Shown here one piece after another: positions 52,162 through 62,371 of a DNA stretch of 64,000 nucleotides. Numbering within the stretch: the stretch's first letter is position 1; each line of letters starts with the position of its first letter. The notes beneath the pieces were generated by a model, which worked only from the letters and a program-made list of their open reading frames with translations, did no database searches and was not told the origin of the DNA. Made by a program: the position numbers and the translations under genes. This DNA is from Candidatus Brachybacter algidus (lineage in GTDB: Bacteria; Bacteroidota; Bacteroidia; Chitinophagales; Saprospiraceae). The DNA lies in NCBI GenBank assembly GCA_016711705.1, contig JADJSK010000013.1, positions 1 to 64,000 on the forward strand. Reading direction: 5' to 3'.

Positions 52162-54432
52162 ATGATGAAACTTATAATTATTGCATTATGCATATTTAAT
52201 TGCATCGATGCTTTTGCTCAATTAAGAATACCACAGTTATCGCCTGCAGCGCATTATCTTTATAAAGATGAATATAATGATAACCCTTTTTATGCCAGAA
52301 ATAAAGTCAATGGCGATGGAAATGTAATTGAATTATTTACCCTAGATAGCTTCAATCCACATTCAGTAAGCTACACGACATTTTCTGGTTTTAATTTTTT
52401 AAGTGGTCAATTTTCAGACGTTGGCAGACTATATAATTCCAACTTATATTTATTTCAGGACAACTTCACTAATCTTGCTACAAAGAACATTCGCCTGGGC
52501 CTCAATATATCCAGATTTAATCGGAATAGTTATCTATCCAAAGTCTTCCAAACAAATTTAATATTCACTGATACTTTTAAACTGCGTGATTATTCTGTCT
52601 GTCATTTGGATGTAGCAAAAGATGAATTATGGATGGTAATGAATTCATACAATTCGGGTTATATTGGTTTATTACAAACAGATTTAGAGTTGAATTTAAT
52701 TCGAAATAAATTCTTTGTGTTAAATAACCATTTTTATAATGTTCAGGAAATAAGAAATTCTGGCGATCATATTTATTTATTACTCAATGGTTTTGAACCT
52801 GAATATGGGCAGAATTTGCTTCAAACTGTCTTATTAAAGTTTGATCTTTCTTTGAATCTGGTAAAAGGAATTAGCATAGATGGATTGCACTCGTTACAAT
52901 TTGATTTCGGAACAGATGATTTCCTTGTGATAAGAGGAAGAGAGGATTCAAATGATAATTTTATTTATTTAATGTTGGATAAGGACTTTAATTACAAGGA
53001 TGAAATTAGTTTTAAATCGCCCGGAATATTGAAGAATAAACCCTCGTTGCACACCATTGAATCTCACCAGAACATAGTCAATAGTGAGGATGAAATTTTC
53101 TTGCAATTGATATTTAATTCTATAACGCTGATAGCAAAAGTGGATAAAAATTTTAGTCTAATTTGGCAAAAAATTATTCCTGAGAATATTTCATTGTGGC
53201 CTGATAGTGAAGGTGGGGCTAGCATAAATATTACGAATGAAAATAGGCGAGCTTTAGAGGATAAATTATTTTCACTGGATGCGACATCATTTAGCAATCC
53301 TCTTCTATTGGATTATTGTGGTAATTATTTTGCCAGATCTACAATATTTAAAAATAGAATCATGCCATTTGATGAAATTAAATTAATTGATACCGCCGTT
53401 ATTTATGAGGAGGAGCCATTTGCATATACTATAGATTCCGGTAATATTGATGCTGTTGGAATGGTGACAAAATATGAATTACCTAAGGCAGATTTTGAAA
53501 TTGGTGACTTTTGTTCTAATCAGTGTGATACAATAATTGTAAAAGATAGGGGTGTTTTTGATACAAGTTTTACTAAAATAAACGGTATTCAAAATGATAA
53601 TATATTTTGCCCTGAAAGTGTTGGTATTTATGAAGTAAAAAGAGAGATAATTTATTTTGGTTCTTGTGTAGATTCGTTAGTAAAGACCATTGAGATTTTT
53701 GAATCACCAGAATATTATGTGCCAGATTCTACTTTAATTTGTGATGAAATTAACGGACAAGAGATCAGTGTGCAGACTGATTCGATCAATGAAGTTTATT
53801 GGCTTGATAATGGTTTTATTGATAACACATTAGGAGTAGATAAAGCTGGCAACTATAAGTTTCGAATCTCAAATGAACATTGCATTGCTTTTGATTCCAT
53901 TTCTGTTGCGTCGATATCAGATATTTATTCAGATTGGCCGGAAATATTAGAAGATAAAATCGTTGAAAAGTGTGAATTCGATAAAATTGAAATAAATGTT
54001 AGGCCTGATTTTCCTGGTAATTATCTCTGGCCTGACGGTACATCTGGAATGACTTATAATTCAAATGATACGGGATATATTAGACTGGAAGGCAGCTATC
54101 ACGGCTGTATCGCCATCGATAGCATTTATGTGCTTAACAAGGAATGTAGAAGTGCTGCTATTTTTGTACCAAATATATTTAGCCCCAATAACGATTATAA
54201 TAATGACTTTTTAAATGTAAATGTGGCACTAATTGAAGTAAAAGAATTCTATGTTTTTGACAGATGGGGAAGTTTAATGTATCAATCGAAGCCTTACGAT
54301 AATATTGGTTGGGATGGAAAATTGAATAATTTTGACATGCCACCAGGCGTATATATATGGATGGCAAAATGCAAAAATTTAATTTCCGGGGAGTCCAGAA
54401 TCTATAAAGGAGATACTACATTAATTAGGTGA
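52162..54432 (+). CDS. secreted protein with gliding-motility-type C-terminal domain
   Basis: 756 residues. Signal peptide (LIIIALCIFNCIDAFAQ), a large N-terminal domain of about 400 residues with beta-propeller-like repetition (no family recognised), then Ig-like modules with cysteines (DFCSNQCDTIIV, STLICDEINGQEISV). The end is the type B T9SS signal: IFVPNIFSPNNDYNNDFLNV, FYVFDRWGSLMYQS and GVYIWMAKCK. It is exported via T9SS and, in this class, often kept on the cell surface. Confidence 0.85.
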   Translation: MMKLIIIALCIFNCIDAFAQLRIPQLSPAAHYLYKDEYNDNPFYARNKVNGDGNVIELFTLDSFNPHSVSYTTFSGFNFLSGQFSDVGRLYNSNLYLFQDNFTNLATKNIRLGLNISRFNRNSYLSKVFQTNLIFTDTFKLRDYSVCHLDVAKDELWMVMNSYNSGYIGLLQTDLELNLIRNKFFVLNNHFYNVQEIRNSGDHIYLLLNGFEPEYGQNLLQTVLLKFDLSLNLVKGISIDGLHSLQFDFGTDDFLVIRGREDSNDNFIYLMLDKDFNYKDEISFKSPGILKNKPSLHTIESHQNIVNSEDEIFLQLIFNSITLIAKVDKNFSLIWQKIIPENISLWPDSEGGASINITNENRRALEDKLFSLDATSFSNPLLLDYCGNYFARSTIFKNRIMPFDEIKLIDTAVIYEEEPFAYTIDSGNIDAVGMVTKYELPKADFEIGDFCSNQCDTIIVKDRGVFDTSFTKINGIQNDNIFCPESVGIYEVKREIIYFGSCVDSLVKTIEIFESPEYYVPDSTLICDEINGQEISVQTDSINEVYWLDNGFIDNTLGVDKAGNYKFRISNEHCIAFDSISVASISDIYSDWPEILEDKIVEKCEFDKIEINVRPDFPGNYLWPDGTSGMTYNSNDTGYIRLEGSYHGCIAIDSIYVLNKECRSAAIFVPNIFSPNNDYNNDFLNVNVALIEVKEFYVFDRWGSLMYQSKPYDNIGWDGKLNNFDMPPGVYIWMAKCKNLISGESRIYKGDTTLIR

Positions 54433-54862
54433 CTCAAGAATTATTAATCGGAATTAATTCTTCAAGGATATTAGATATTAACTCAAGTTTCAGGAATATA
54501 AATAAATCTTAAGTTTATTGCTATTACTTATACTAAGGTAGAAGTTAGAAGCTTGCCCGACTAATGAAGTGAGGCGGGGAAACTTCGATGATTGAGTCAA
54601 TCAAATAAAATCATTTGAATAAATATAAGAAATTTAATGACGATATTAACTAATAAATTTACAGTAATTTAGATTTTTGTATTTATAAATTTTTGTATAT
54701 TTATATTATAGATAACCAATGTAATAGGCAACTCGGAAACTTTAGTTATTGATAAGATCCATTTTTACAAAATGAATGTAAAATATCTATTTAACTATTT
54801 CGCTCAGATGGAACTCTTCCTTCGAAATATGACTTTTCTAATTTCTAATTTCTAACTTCTGA
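54433..54862. other. gene-free region with stutter repeat
   Basis: AT-rich, no gene. 54834-54856 repeats TTTCTAA words and runs into the 3' end of the ABC exporter gene, where TGATCACTGATCAC forms a short repeat. Confidence 0.5.
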
Positions 54863-56707
54863 TCACTGATCACTTTTCACAAGTTTCTGCATATCCACCA
54901 ACCTCTTATAATATCCATTCTCCAAGATGAGGTGATCATGATTGCCGCGTTCGACGATTTGACCTTTGTGCATGACTATGATTTCGTCTGCATGCTGGAT
55001 AGTAGAAAGTCTGTGTGCTATGATGATGCTGGTCCTGTTTTGTGTGAGTTTGTTGATGGCATCCTGGACGAGTCTTTCGCTTTCAGTATCGAGTGCGGAT
55101 GTCGCTTCGTCCATGATGATGATGGGAGCATTTTTCAATATAGCTCTGGCGATGGTGAGACGCTGTCTTTGGCCGCCACTGAGTCTCATCCCACGATCAC
55201 CGATCATCGTTTCATATCCTTCTTCTAATGACAATATAAATTCATGAGCATTGGCTACTTTAGCGGCTTCTACCACGGATTCCAATGGAACATTTTCAGC
55301 TCCGAAGGCGATATTATTAAATACAGAATCATTGAAAAGTATCGCCTCTTGTGTCACCATGGACATCTGGCTGCGCAGTGCGTCCAACTTTACCTCACGG
55401 ATGTTTACACCATCTATCTCAATGCTGCCCTTAGTGACATCATAGAATCTTGGTATCAAATCCGCCACTGTAGATTTGCCTGCGCCACTTTCTCCGACAA
55501 GGGCAATCGTCTTTCCTTTTTCGATGATCAAATTAAAATCTGTAAGCACTTCTACCTCATTTTGATAAGCAAATGAGACATTTTTTAAGGCTATATTTTT
55601 GGAGAAATTTAAGGTAGTCAAAGCATTCGGACTGTCGGTGATCTCATCCTTCTCATCCAATAGATCCCATACCCTCTGACCAGATACAAGGCCTCTCTGT
55701 AGATTAGCGATGGCCTGACCGATATTTTTTGCGGGGTTAAGAATAGAAAAATACAGGCCCAGATAACCTAGAAACATGGAAGCGGTCAGTCCACCTTCCT
55801 TTGATAAGACAAGATGACCGCCATATACTATGATGATGGCGATAACTGTAACACCCATAACCTCAGATAGTGGTGAAGCAAGTTCGCGATTCGTCACGAT
55901 CTTCTTCATGACCTTGGTGTATTTGTCGTTCAGGTTTTGATATTGATTCTGGACGAATCCCTCAGCATTGAAGATCTTGATGACTCTATTGCCGGTGATC
56001 ATTTCATCCGTATAGGACATCAGGCTTCCAAGCAATGTCTGACTTTCGCCGGAACGTTTTCTTAGACCTCTTGAGATCGTATTGATCACATATCCTGACA
56101 AGGGGAAGAAAAGTAAAGTGAAGAAGGTTAATTCTTTTGAGATAATAAATAAGGTGATGAAAGTGGCTATGATGGTCAAAGGATCACGGAAGAGGATCTG
56201 CACAGAAGTCACGACAGTGTTTTCTATCTCAGAAAGATCACTGCTCATGGTAGAAAGTAATTGACCTTTTTGTTTTTTGTGGAAAAAGCTAAGTGAAGTA
56301 TTCGTCAGTTTTGAGAATAGGCTGTTGCGGATCTTTTTAACCAAATTAACCCGCATGCGTGCAAGCACTTTCTGACTCATGAATCCAAAGAAGTTCTTTA
56401 ATAAGGTCACCAGAATTAGAATGATGGTAATATATACAAGCAACATGAATTTCTGATTGTCTCCCGCGCTGAATTCTTGGGCATAATACCTAAATATACC
56501 CTGGAAATAATCACCAGTGAAAGAGAATTCCGGTTTACTAACTACGCCATTGATAGGATCATCTTTGAATAAAAAGTCGAGCAAAGGAATGATCATCACA
56601 AAGTTGAGCAACCCGAATATTGTATAGAACACCACATATACCACGTATTCCGGGATATAGTGATGGTAGGGTTTTGAAAATCTTAGTAGTCTGAAAAAGA
56701 GCTTCAT
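54863..56707 (-). CDS. ABC exporter (MsbA/lipid-type), membrane and ATPase domains fused
   Basis: 614 residues. Six membrane segments span residues 20-330, including the intracellular loop LGSLMSYTDEMITGNRVIKIFNAE. The ATPase has Walker A GESGAGKST, Q-loop MVTQEAILFNDS, signature LSGGQRQRLTIARAIL, Walker B IIIMDEATSALD and the switch His in IIAHRLSTI. It functions as a homodimer; homologs flip lipid A or other lipids. A classic -7 box (TACTTTTGC) lies 64 bp upstream. Confidence 0.9.
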   Translation of the reverse strand: MKLFFRLLRFSKPYHHYIPEYVVYVVFYTIFGLLNFVMIIPLLDFLFKDDPINGVVSKPEFSFTGDYFQGIFRYYAQEFSAGDNQKFMLLVYITIILILVTLLKNFFGFMSQKVLARMRVNLVKKIRNSLFSKLTNTSLSFFHKKQKGQLLSTMSSDLSEIENTVVTSVQILFRDPLTIIATFITLFIISKELTFFTLLFFPLSGYVINTISRGLRKRSGESQTLLGSLMSYTDEMITGNRVIKIFNAEGFVQNQYQNLNDKYTKVMKKIVTNRELASPLSEVMGVTVIAIIIVYGGHLVLSKEGGLTASMFLGYLGLYFSILNPAKNIGQAIANLQRGLVSGQRVWDLLDEKDEITDSPNALTTLNFSKNIALKNVSFAYQNEVEVLTDFNLIIEKGKTIALVGESGAGKSTVADLIPRFYDVTKGSIEIDGVNIREVKLDALRSQMSMVTQEAILFNDSVFNNIAFGAENVPLESVVEAAKVANAHEFILSLEEGYETMIGDRGMRLSGGQRQRLTIARAILKNAPIIIMDEATSALDTESERLVQDAINKLTQNRTSIIIAHRLSTIQHADEIIVMHKGQIVERGNHDHLILENGYYKRLVDMQKLVKSDQ

Positions 56708-56770
56708 TCTTAATAGTTTAATACAGGATGCTGATGCGAATAAAAGAACACCTCCTCCTCAAATTCGTTG

Positions 56771-56778
56771 CAAAAGTA
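56771..56778 (-). promoter_or_regulatory. -7 box (TACTTTTG) of the ABC exporter gene
   Basis: The minus strand reads TACTTTTGCAAC, a textbook Bacteroidota -7 box with a following GCA. It gives a leader of about 60 nt. Confidence 0.6.
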
Positions 56779-56926
56779 CAATTATTAATAGGAAGTGGAA
56801 ATGGGTGAGGTTTGGTGTCTATGTGGGGATCATAATCTTTGATGGGTATGGTATCACAGAGTTTCACAGAGACTTTTGATTCCATAAATATTTTGGAGCT
56901 GAACTTAATTTTGAGATGGTACTTTA

Positions 56927-57326
56927 ATATAGCATTTTTTGAGGTTCACAAAGAGATTTGACTGTCGTCAAATGCTGCTCCGATCGGTCAGTTACCTGTT
57001 AATGAAAAACTGCCTTGCTATTTCTTCGTGACCTCTATTTGAAAAAAACCTAAAAGGTTGACATTATTATAGAAAATAAGAATGATTTGGAAGACAGAAC
57101 CCCGAAGGCGGTGGCATTATGAAGGAAATGTAAATATTAGGAGTCTTCTATCCTCGTGTTTTTCAATTGATCAAAAAAAAAATTTATCACAAAGTTTCTC
57201 AGAGGTTTTTGAAGACATGTATTTTTAAGAATGGCGCTTAACTTTTTAATGATACTTCAATATAACATTTTTTGAGTAACACAGAGAGATTTGACTGTAG
57301 TCAAATGCTACTCCGATCGGTCAGTT
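56927..57326 (+). repeat. pair of ~67-bp direct repeats
   Basis: 56927-56993 and 57259-57326 share AACATTTTTTGAG-like text, GAGATTTGACTGT-GTCAAATGCT and CTCCGATCGGTCAGTT with about eight differences. Each contains the palindromes TTTGACTGT(C/A)GTCAAA and CCGATCGG. The text CACAGAG also recurs before each copy. Confidence 0.75.
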
Positions 57327-57687
57327 TCAATTTGATAAAAGGTCAGCTAGATTTTTTTTCTTTGCGTCCTTTGCGATTCTTTCTTCCCCTTTGCGTGAAC
57401 TATTATCTTTTTGTCAGAATCACGGATTATAGGGATTGCACAGATGACATTGATTATTCATCACCCGATTCAGTGTAATCCCTTAATCCATTAAATCTCT
57501 GCCTTTGTTGGCAGGCAAGCGTGATTCAGAAAAAAATATAATCAATCGGAGTGTTATAGGACTTACCTGTTCACTGTTCCCCACTCGCAGTTCGCTTCTC
57601 GCCTATCGCCTCCAAATTATTTCCCCTCTCATTTTTCAATAAAACATTAGTTTCGTTTTCTGAAATGTACATATTTAAAGCGGTCCA

Positions 57688-58512
57688 TTGACACATTTGC
57701 ACAGATTTCCTTCCAAGATCCTCCTTTTTGGAGAACATTCCTTGCTATATGGTGGAGAAGGACTGGCCATACCTAGCTATGACTATTGTGGCAACTGGAT
57801 TCAGGATCATGGCAATCATCATGGGACGGATCTCTTCGCACTGGCAGCTTACCTCAAGGAGCATGCTCACCAATTTTACAACAACATTGATGTGACGAGC
57901 TTTCTTCGTGATGTAGATGCAGGGTGGACCTTTCATAGCAGCATTCCCATAGGTTATGGTGCAGGATCTTCAGGTGCTTATAGTGCGGCGATATATAAAA
58001 GATATAGTGTTGAGAAAGATAACGACTTAGAACACATTAAAAGTGACTTAGCCGTCATAGAATCTTACTTCCATGGGAACAGTTCCGGATTGGATCCACT
58101 AGTAAGTTATAGTGACAGTGCCTTTCAGATCGTTGATGGAATTCCCCATCGCAAAGAAATAGAACCTGAAATGTCAGCATTGTTCAGTTTAAAAGATACC
58201 CGAATACCACGTCATGGGGCACCATATATCAGTTTGTTTAAATCAAAAATGGAGAATAAGGAATTCTCTAACAAGATAAAAACCACACTCAATCCTGCGG
58301 TTCACAATGCCATCAATGCGATGCTGATAGCTGACAAAGATGAATTGCGAAAAGCATTTTTTGAGATCAGCTACTTCCAACTTGTTTGGATGCCGGAATT
58401 CATCCCTCTTTCATGGATTCGAACATGGGAACAAAAACTTTCTGAAAGCAGCGGCTATTATAAATTGTGTGGTGCCGGAGGGGGAGGATTTTTACTGGAA
58501 TGTAATCTTTAA
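57688..58512 (+). CDS. GHMP kinase, mevalonate-kinase-like
   Basis: 274 residues from TTG 57688; the only upstream ATG in range (57665) is closed by a stop. The N-terminal FPSKILLFGEHSLLYGGEGL is the mevalonate kinase substrate/ATP strand. Motif 2 is IPIGYGAGSSGAYSAAIYKR, followed by FHGNSSGLDPLVSY with the catalytic Asp, and motif 3 is YKLCGAGGGGFLL. The length is short for mevalonate kinase (about 300), but all motifs are present. It probably phosphorylates mevalonate or an analogue for isoprenoid synthesis; no other pathway gene is nearby. Confidence 0.8.
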   Translation: MTHLHRFPSKILLFGEHSLLYGGEGLAIPSYDYCGNWIQDHGNHHGTDLFALAAYLKEHAHQFYNNIDVTSFLRDVDAGWTFHSSIPIGYGAGSSGAYSAAIYKRYSVEKDNDLEHIKSDLAVIESYFHGNSSGLDPLVSYSDSAFQIVDGIPHRKEIEPEMSALFSLKDTRIPRHGAPYISLFKSKMENKEFSNKIKTTLNPAVHNAINAMLIADKDELRKAFFEISYFQLVWMPEFIPLSWIRTWEQKLSESSGYYKLCGAGGGGFLLECNL

Positions 58513-58749
58513 CATTAATTCAACTAGGTCTTTCCAGTCATTGACATTTCCTTAAAACTAATGAGTATCACACTTTATGAAGCACAGATTTCGTTGAAAT
58601 GCAAAACTTTTCATAATATTTTCAAAATCTAACCACATTATTATTAATCCTTATTAATATTGCACCGAATTTTTGGCATCAATACTTCGTAATAAGTAAA
58701 ATTATTGATTGCCAGTTATTGAATAAACTTACTTTTTAAACATTTTCTG

Positions 58750-59934
58750 ATGAAGCACATTTTTTCTATTATTTGCCTTGTAGCATTTTCATTCTTATCT
58801 ACCCACATGACTGCACAGGATGACCTTATCAATAAGATTAAAGGCAACCAAAGTGCTACAAGCAAATTTACTTTTACAAAAGTTCACGATATTGAAGCCA
58901 CTTCTATCAAAGATCAAGGCTCATCCGGCACTTGCTGGAGTTATAGCACAGTTTCTTTCCTTGAGTCGGAAATGGTGCGTATGGGGAAGAAACCAATCGA
59001 TCTTGCAGAAATGTTTATTGTCCGAAATCAGTATATAGATAAGGCGGAGAATTATGTGCGTATGCATGGTGGCCTTCTATATGGCCAGGGTGGTGCGGCT
59101 CATGACGTTATCAATATGTATGGCAAATATGGTATGCTTCCTCAGAGCGTATATAATGGTTTGAATTATGGTACTACAAGGAATAACTTTAACGAATTGG
59201 AAGCAGTTTTGAAGGGTTTCCTTACCCCATTGATAGGAGACGATGTTAAGATGTTGACCCCGGTTTGGAAAACGGCATTTACAAGAATCGTAGATACATA
59301 TCTGGGCGAAGTTCCTGCTAAGTTCATGTATGAGGGCAAAGAATATACACCTAAGACTTTTGCTGATCAGGTAGTTGGTCTAAAAGCAGAAGACTATGTA
59401 GAACTTTCATCTTTTAATACAAGCCCTTTCTACACTAAAACCACCTTGATGGTTCCTGACAACTGGAGTTATGATCAGGTGTACAATGTTCCTATGAATG
59501 ATCTTACTGCTATCGTAGATAATGCAGTGAAGAACGGATATTCTGTGACATGGGGAACTGATGTGAGTGATAGAGGATTCTCCTGGAAGAATGGGGTAGC
59601 CTATAACCTTCCTATGGAATTCGAAACGATGACAGAAGAGCAAAAGGCAAATATTTTTGCAGGACCACAACCTGAAGGTGCTGCAACACAGGAGGAAAGA
59701 CAAAAAATGTTTGATAATTATCTGACTACAGATGACCATGGTATGCAGATCACAGGTCTATATACAGATCAAAATGGTAAAGAATATTATAAAGTTAAAA
59801 ACTCATGGGGTGTAAAAAATGATCAGGAGGGTTACCTTTACGTCACCAAAAACTTCCTTAAATTAAAAACCACGGCTTTATTATTGCACAAAGACGGTGT
59901 TCCTAAAGACATCCGCACTAAATGTAAGATCTAA
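58750..59934 (+). CDS. C1-family cysteine peptidase (bleomycin hydrolase/PepC type), exported
   Basis: 394 residues with a signal peptide (MKHIFSIICLVAFSFLSTHMTAQ). The catalytic Cys is in IKDQGSSGTCWSYSTVSFLE, the His in DDHGMQITGLY and the Asn in YYKVKNSWGVKND, as in aminopeptidase C/bleomycin hydrolase. The KFMYEGKEYTPKTFA and GYSVTWGTDVS stretches are typical of that group. Unlike the cytoplasmic family members it is exported. Confidence 0.9.
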   Translation: MKHIFSIICLVAFSFLSTHMTAQDDLINKIKGNQSATSKFTFTKVHDIEATSIKDQGSSGTCWSYSTVSFLESEMVRMGKKPIDLAEMFIVRNQYIDKAENYVRMHGGLLYGQGGAAHDVINMYGKYGMLPQSVYNGLNYGTTRNNFNELEAVLKGFLTPLIGDDVKMLTPVWKTAFTRIVDTYLGEVPAKFMYEGKEYTPKTFADQVVGLKAEDYVELSSFNTSPFYTKTTLMVPDNWSYDQVYNVPMNDLTAIVDNAVKNGYSVTWGTDVSDRGFSWKNGVAYNLPMEFETMTEEQKANIFAGPQPEGAATQEERQKMFDNYLTTDDHGMQITGLYTDQNGKEYYKVKNSWGVKNDQEGYLYVTKNFLKLKTTALLLHKDGVPKDIRTKCKI

Positions 59935-59955
59935 GGTTCCAAAATCTTTTTGAAA

Positions 59956-60327
59956 ATGCTCTTTGTAAAAAGTGAAGAAGATTGTCCCGAGTTTTTGGCA
60001 GGTGATATGACACTGCTGAAAGAGCTCATCCATCCCAATAATGATCCTATTGAGATCAAATATAGTTTGGCGAAAGGAAAGTTAGCTCCTGGGGAATCTT
60101 CATTACCTCATAAACTAGGAAGCTCTGAAGTTTTTTACGTATTGAGTGGCGCAGGAAAAGCCATAATAGATAGAAATATCATAGAAATAAAAGCAGGATC
60201 CATTATTTTTGTCCCGCCACATACAGATCAATATCTAATTAATGAAGGCAAAGAGAACATGGAATTCATATGTATAGTCGAACCTTTTTGGACGCATGAA
60301 GAGGAAAAATTGACTAAAACTTTATAA
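59956..60327 (+). CDS. cupin-domain protein
   Basis: 123 residues from ATG 59956 (a TTG two codons earlier is possible). The cupin motifs are LPHKLGSSEVFYVLSGAGKA and AGSIIFVPPHTDQYLINEG, with His/Glu metal ligands in part conserved. Small single-domain cupins of this type bind a metal and may isomerise or oxidise a small substrate; the exact role is unknown. It lies 21 bp after the peptidase gene and may be co-transcribed. Confidence 0.82.
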   Translation: MLFVKSEEDCPEFLAGDMTLLKELIHPNNDPIEIKYSLAKGKLAPGESSLPHKLGSSEVFYVLSGAGKAIIDRNIIEIKAGSIIFVPPHTDQYLINEGKENMEFICIVEPFWTHEEEKLTKTL

Positions 60328-60414
60328 AAAAACATTTGAACTTTAAGCAGTGTTAAGGCGTTCTTGTCATTGTCCGTAAATTAAAAATTTAAAACATTAT
60401 TTAAATAATAAGCT

Positions 60415-61074
60415 ATGTCAACAACCATCATACGATATTCCGATGAGGAATTAATGGAGTTTAAGGCGCTGATAGATGAAAAAATGGCTACTGCGAAGCA
60501 GGAACTTGAATTCATGAAAGAGCAAATCATGGAGATGAATGAAAATGCGAGTGAGAAACAAGGCGGGAATTGGTTTGACGATTCAAGTGTGCATACCGAA
60601 TTGGAAATGCTAAACAATATGGTCATCCGTCAGCAGCAATTCGTGAGCAATCTTGAAAATGCACTGATCCGTATTCAGAATAAGACCTATGGTATCTGCA
60701 TGGTGACCGGTCAATTGATCGATAAAAAAAGATTAATGCTGGTGCCACATGCTACGAAATCAGTAATAGCTAAAGAAATAGAAAATGCAGAGAAAGCGAA
60801 GGCTGAAGCAATAGCCAAAGCAGAAAAAGAAGCAGCTTCTAAAAGTCTTGACCGTGAAGCAGAGAATAAAGAGGTGAAAGCTCCAAAGATCATTACTAAG
60901 ATATTGAAAAAATCAACTAAGTCAACAGGCAAGGCGCCGGTCGTCAAAGATGATGACCTGGATGATCTGGAATTGGAATTGGACATGGATGATGATACGG
61001 AATATGATTCTAATATAGTCACCGGCATGGATATGGACGAAATAGCTGATGATCAGGATTATTTCGATAAATAG
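60415..61074 (+). CDS. TraR/DksA-family protein lacking the zinc cysteines
   Basis: 219 residues. A long N-terminal coiled coil is followed by the DksA tip region and then IQNKTYGICMVTGQLIDKKR and LMLVPHATKSV, the Bacteroidota version of the C4 zinc finger with only one of the four cysteines left. The C-terminal third is a Lys/Ala-rich linker and a very acidic tail (DDDLDDLELELDMDDDTEYD). DksA binds RNA polymerase with ppGpp; whether this branch does so is unproven. A terminator follows. Confidence 0.82.
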   Translation: MSTTIIRYSDEELMEFKALIDEKMATAKQELEFMKEQIMEMNENASEKQGGNWFDDSSVHTELEMLNNMVIRQQQFVSNLENALIRIQNKTYGICMVTGQLIDKKRLMLVPHATKSVIAKEIENAEKAKAEAIAKAEKEAASKSLDREAENKEVKAPKIITKILKKSTKSTGKAPVVKDDDLDDLELELDMDDDTEYDSNIVTGMDMDEIADDQDYFDK

Positions 61075-61794
61075 GGTTCAGATTCTAGATCCTAGAGACT
61101 AGACGCTAGATATTAGATTTTTATAAAATATTAGAGGTATGATTTCTATGGAGATTGTACCTCTTTTTAATTTTGAACACTATAGGTTGTTAGGGTTTCT
61201 ATCAGCAATTAGTAATCAGTAATCGGTAATTTGTTGTCTTGGACACTGATTCGTTCCAAATCATCCTCATTACAATAATCGATCTAAATCAAATTGGGAT
61301 GCTATGTCCGCTCTAACTGTTCGCTTCTCGCCGCTCGCTACTCGCCCTCCTCACCTCATAATTTCGCAAACAGCTTTCGCAATTTGTTGGAAAAATACGA
61401 CATTTCAGGCCTACACATGGGTAATGAGAAATAGGTAATAAGTAATTGAAGTTTCGTATTTGATTATACCATTGGTAAACAATAGAATAAATATATAATT
61501 ATTTATATTTAATGTCTTAAAATATTGATTTTTAAATAGTTAATTCAATTCTTGATTTTCTTCAATTTATTTAAATGGTTTCATTTGCTGGGCTCAACCA
61601 TCGAAGTTTTATTCTAACTTCTAACTTCTAATTTCTACCTTATATTGAGTAATAATAAGACTTTTAGAAAATATTTATAACGCATCGATCTAAATCAAAT
61701 TGAGATGCTATATCCACTCTAACTGTTCGCTTCTCGCCACTCGCCCTCTTAACCTCCTCACCTCCTCACTTTCTCACTTCCTCACCACCTCACC
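61075..61794. other. gene-free region with direct repeats
   Basis: About 720 bp without a gene. An 80-110-bp text starting ATCGATCTAAATCAAATTG occurs at 61278-61359 and again at 61684-61794, followed by stutters of CTCGCC and CTCACCTC words. Another stutter, CTAGA words, lies at 61084-61117, and TTCTAA words at 61613-61638. Confidence 0.65.
61133..61169 (+). terminator. Rho-independent terminator after the DksA-like gene
   Basis: AGAGGTA and TACCTCT are separated by an 18-nt loop and followed by TTTT. It lies about 60 bp after the stop. Confidence 0.6.
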
Positions 61795-62358
61795 TCACTT
61801 AACCACCACGTCAAAACTAATATCCACATCTGATTCTCCGCCAGCATTTGTAATATCGCCTGTATTGACGTTTGAACCATTTTTATTTGGCTGATGTCTG
61901 AGCACCAGGTTTAATTTTCCAATATATGGCTCTTTTGTAATTATTTCAAATTGGAGTCCAATAGGCTTTCCATTGACATCAGAATCCTGATAGATAATTG
62001 AAGGCGTAGGATTGCCGGAAAAAATATAGAATAACTGGTGAACGTCACCTTCTTCAAGGATCTCATCGGTTATACTTTGAACAGGTGTATTGAGTGTGTT
62101 TTCAAAGGTGATGTTGCCGGTTAGCTTTTGATTGGCAGGAAGCTCTTGAGAGGTTATCTGGGGCGCAATAGGGCCATCTCCATCACTATCTGAATAGGAC
62201 AAAATGTAGGACTTATTATCCTCATCTTTCAATATAATCTTTATTTCGTTGATCACTTCTTCTTCATTTACCGGCTCTACATCATAGCTGCATGATAGCA
62301 ATAGTAGAGATGAAAGAACAAACATTAGAGAAAGAATGTAAATATGTTTAATGGTCAT
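61795..62358 (-). CDS. TonB-receptor-associated lipoprotein
   Basis: 187 residues. The lipobox is LLLLSCSYD. Two Ig-like beta domains follow; DKSYILSYSDSDGDGPIAP and GKLNLVLRHQPNKNG are familiar from lipoproteins encoded just downstream of Bacteroidota TonB receptors. It lies 13 bp after the receptor gene in the same operon. It probably sits on the outer membrane and assists the receptor; the ligand is unknown. Confidence 0.78.
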   Translation of the reverse strand: MTIKHIYILSLMFVLSSLLLLSCSYDVEPVNEEEVINEIKIILKDEDNKSYILSYSDSDGDGPIAPQITSQELPANQKLTGNITFENTLNTPVQSITDEILEEGDVHQLFYIFSGNPTPSIIYQDSDVNGKPIGLQFEIITKEPYIGKLNLVLRHQPNKNGSNVNTGDITNAGGESDVDISFDVVVK

Positions 62359-62371
62359 TTTGTATTTTTTT

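Larger units (their letters stand above)
56708..57687. other. gene-free region with direct and inverted repeats
   Basis: About 980 bp without a supportable gene. It holds the exporter promoter, a roughly 67-bp direct repeat (56927-56993 and 57259-57326), and an imperfect palindrome built on GGATTATAGGGATT / AATCCCTTAATCC at about 57423-57491. Confidence 0.65.

Noticed and set aside
54932..55576. Overlapping plus-strand open frames (93-110 codons) inside the ABC exporter gene
   Set aside because: They are antisense shadows of a clear ATPase domain.
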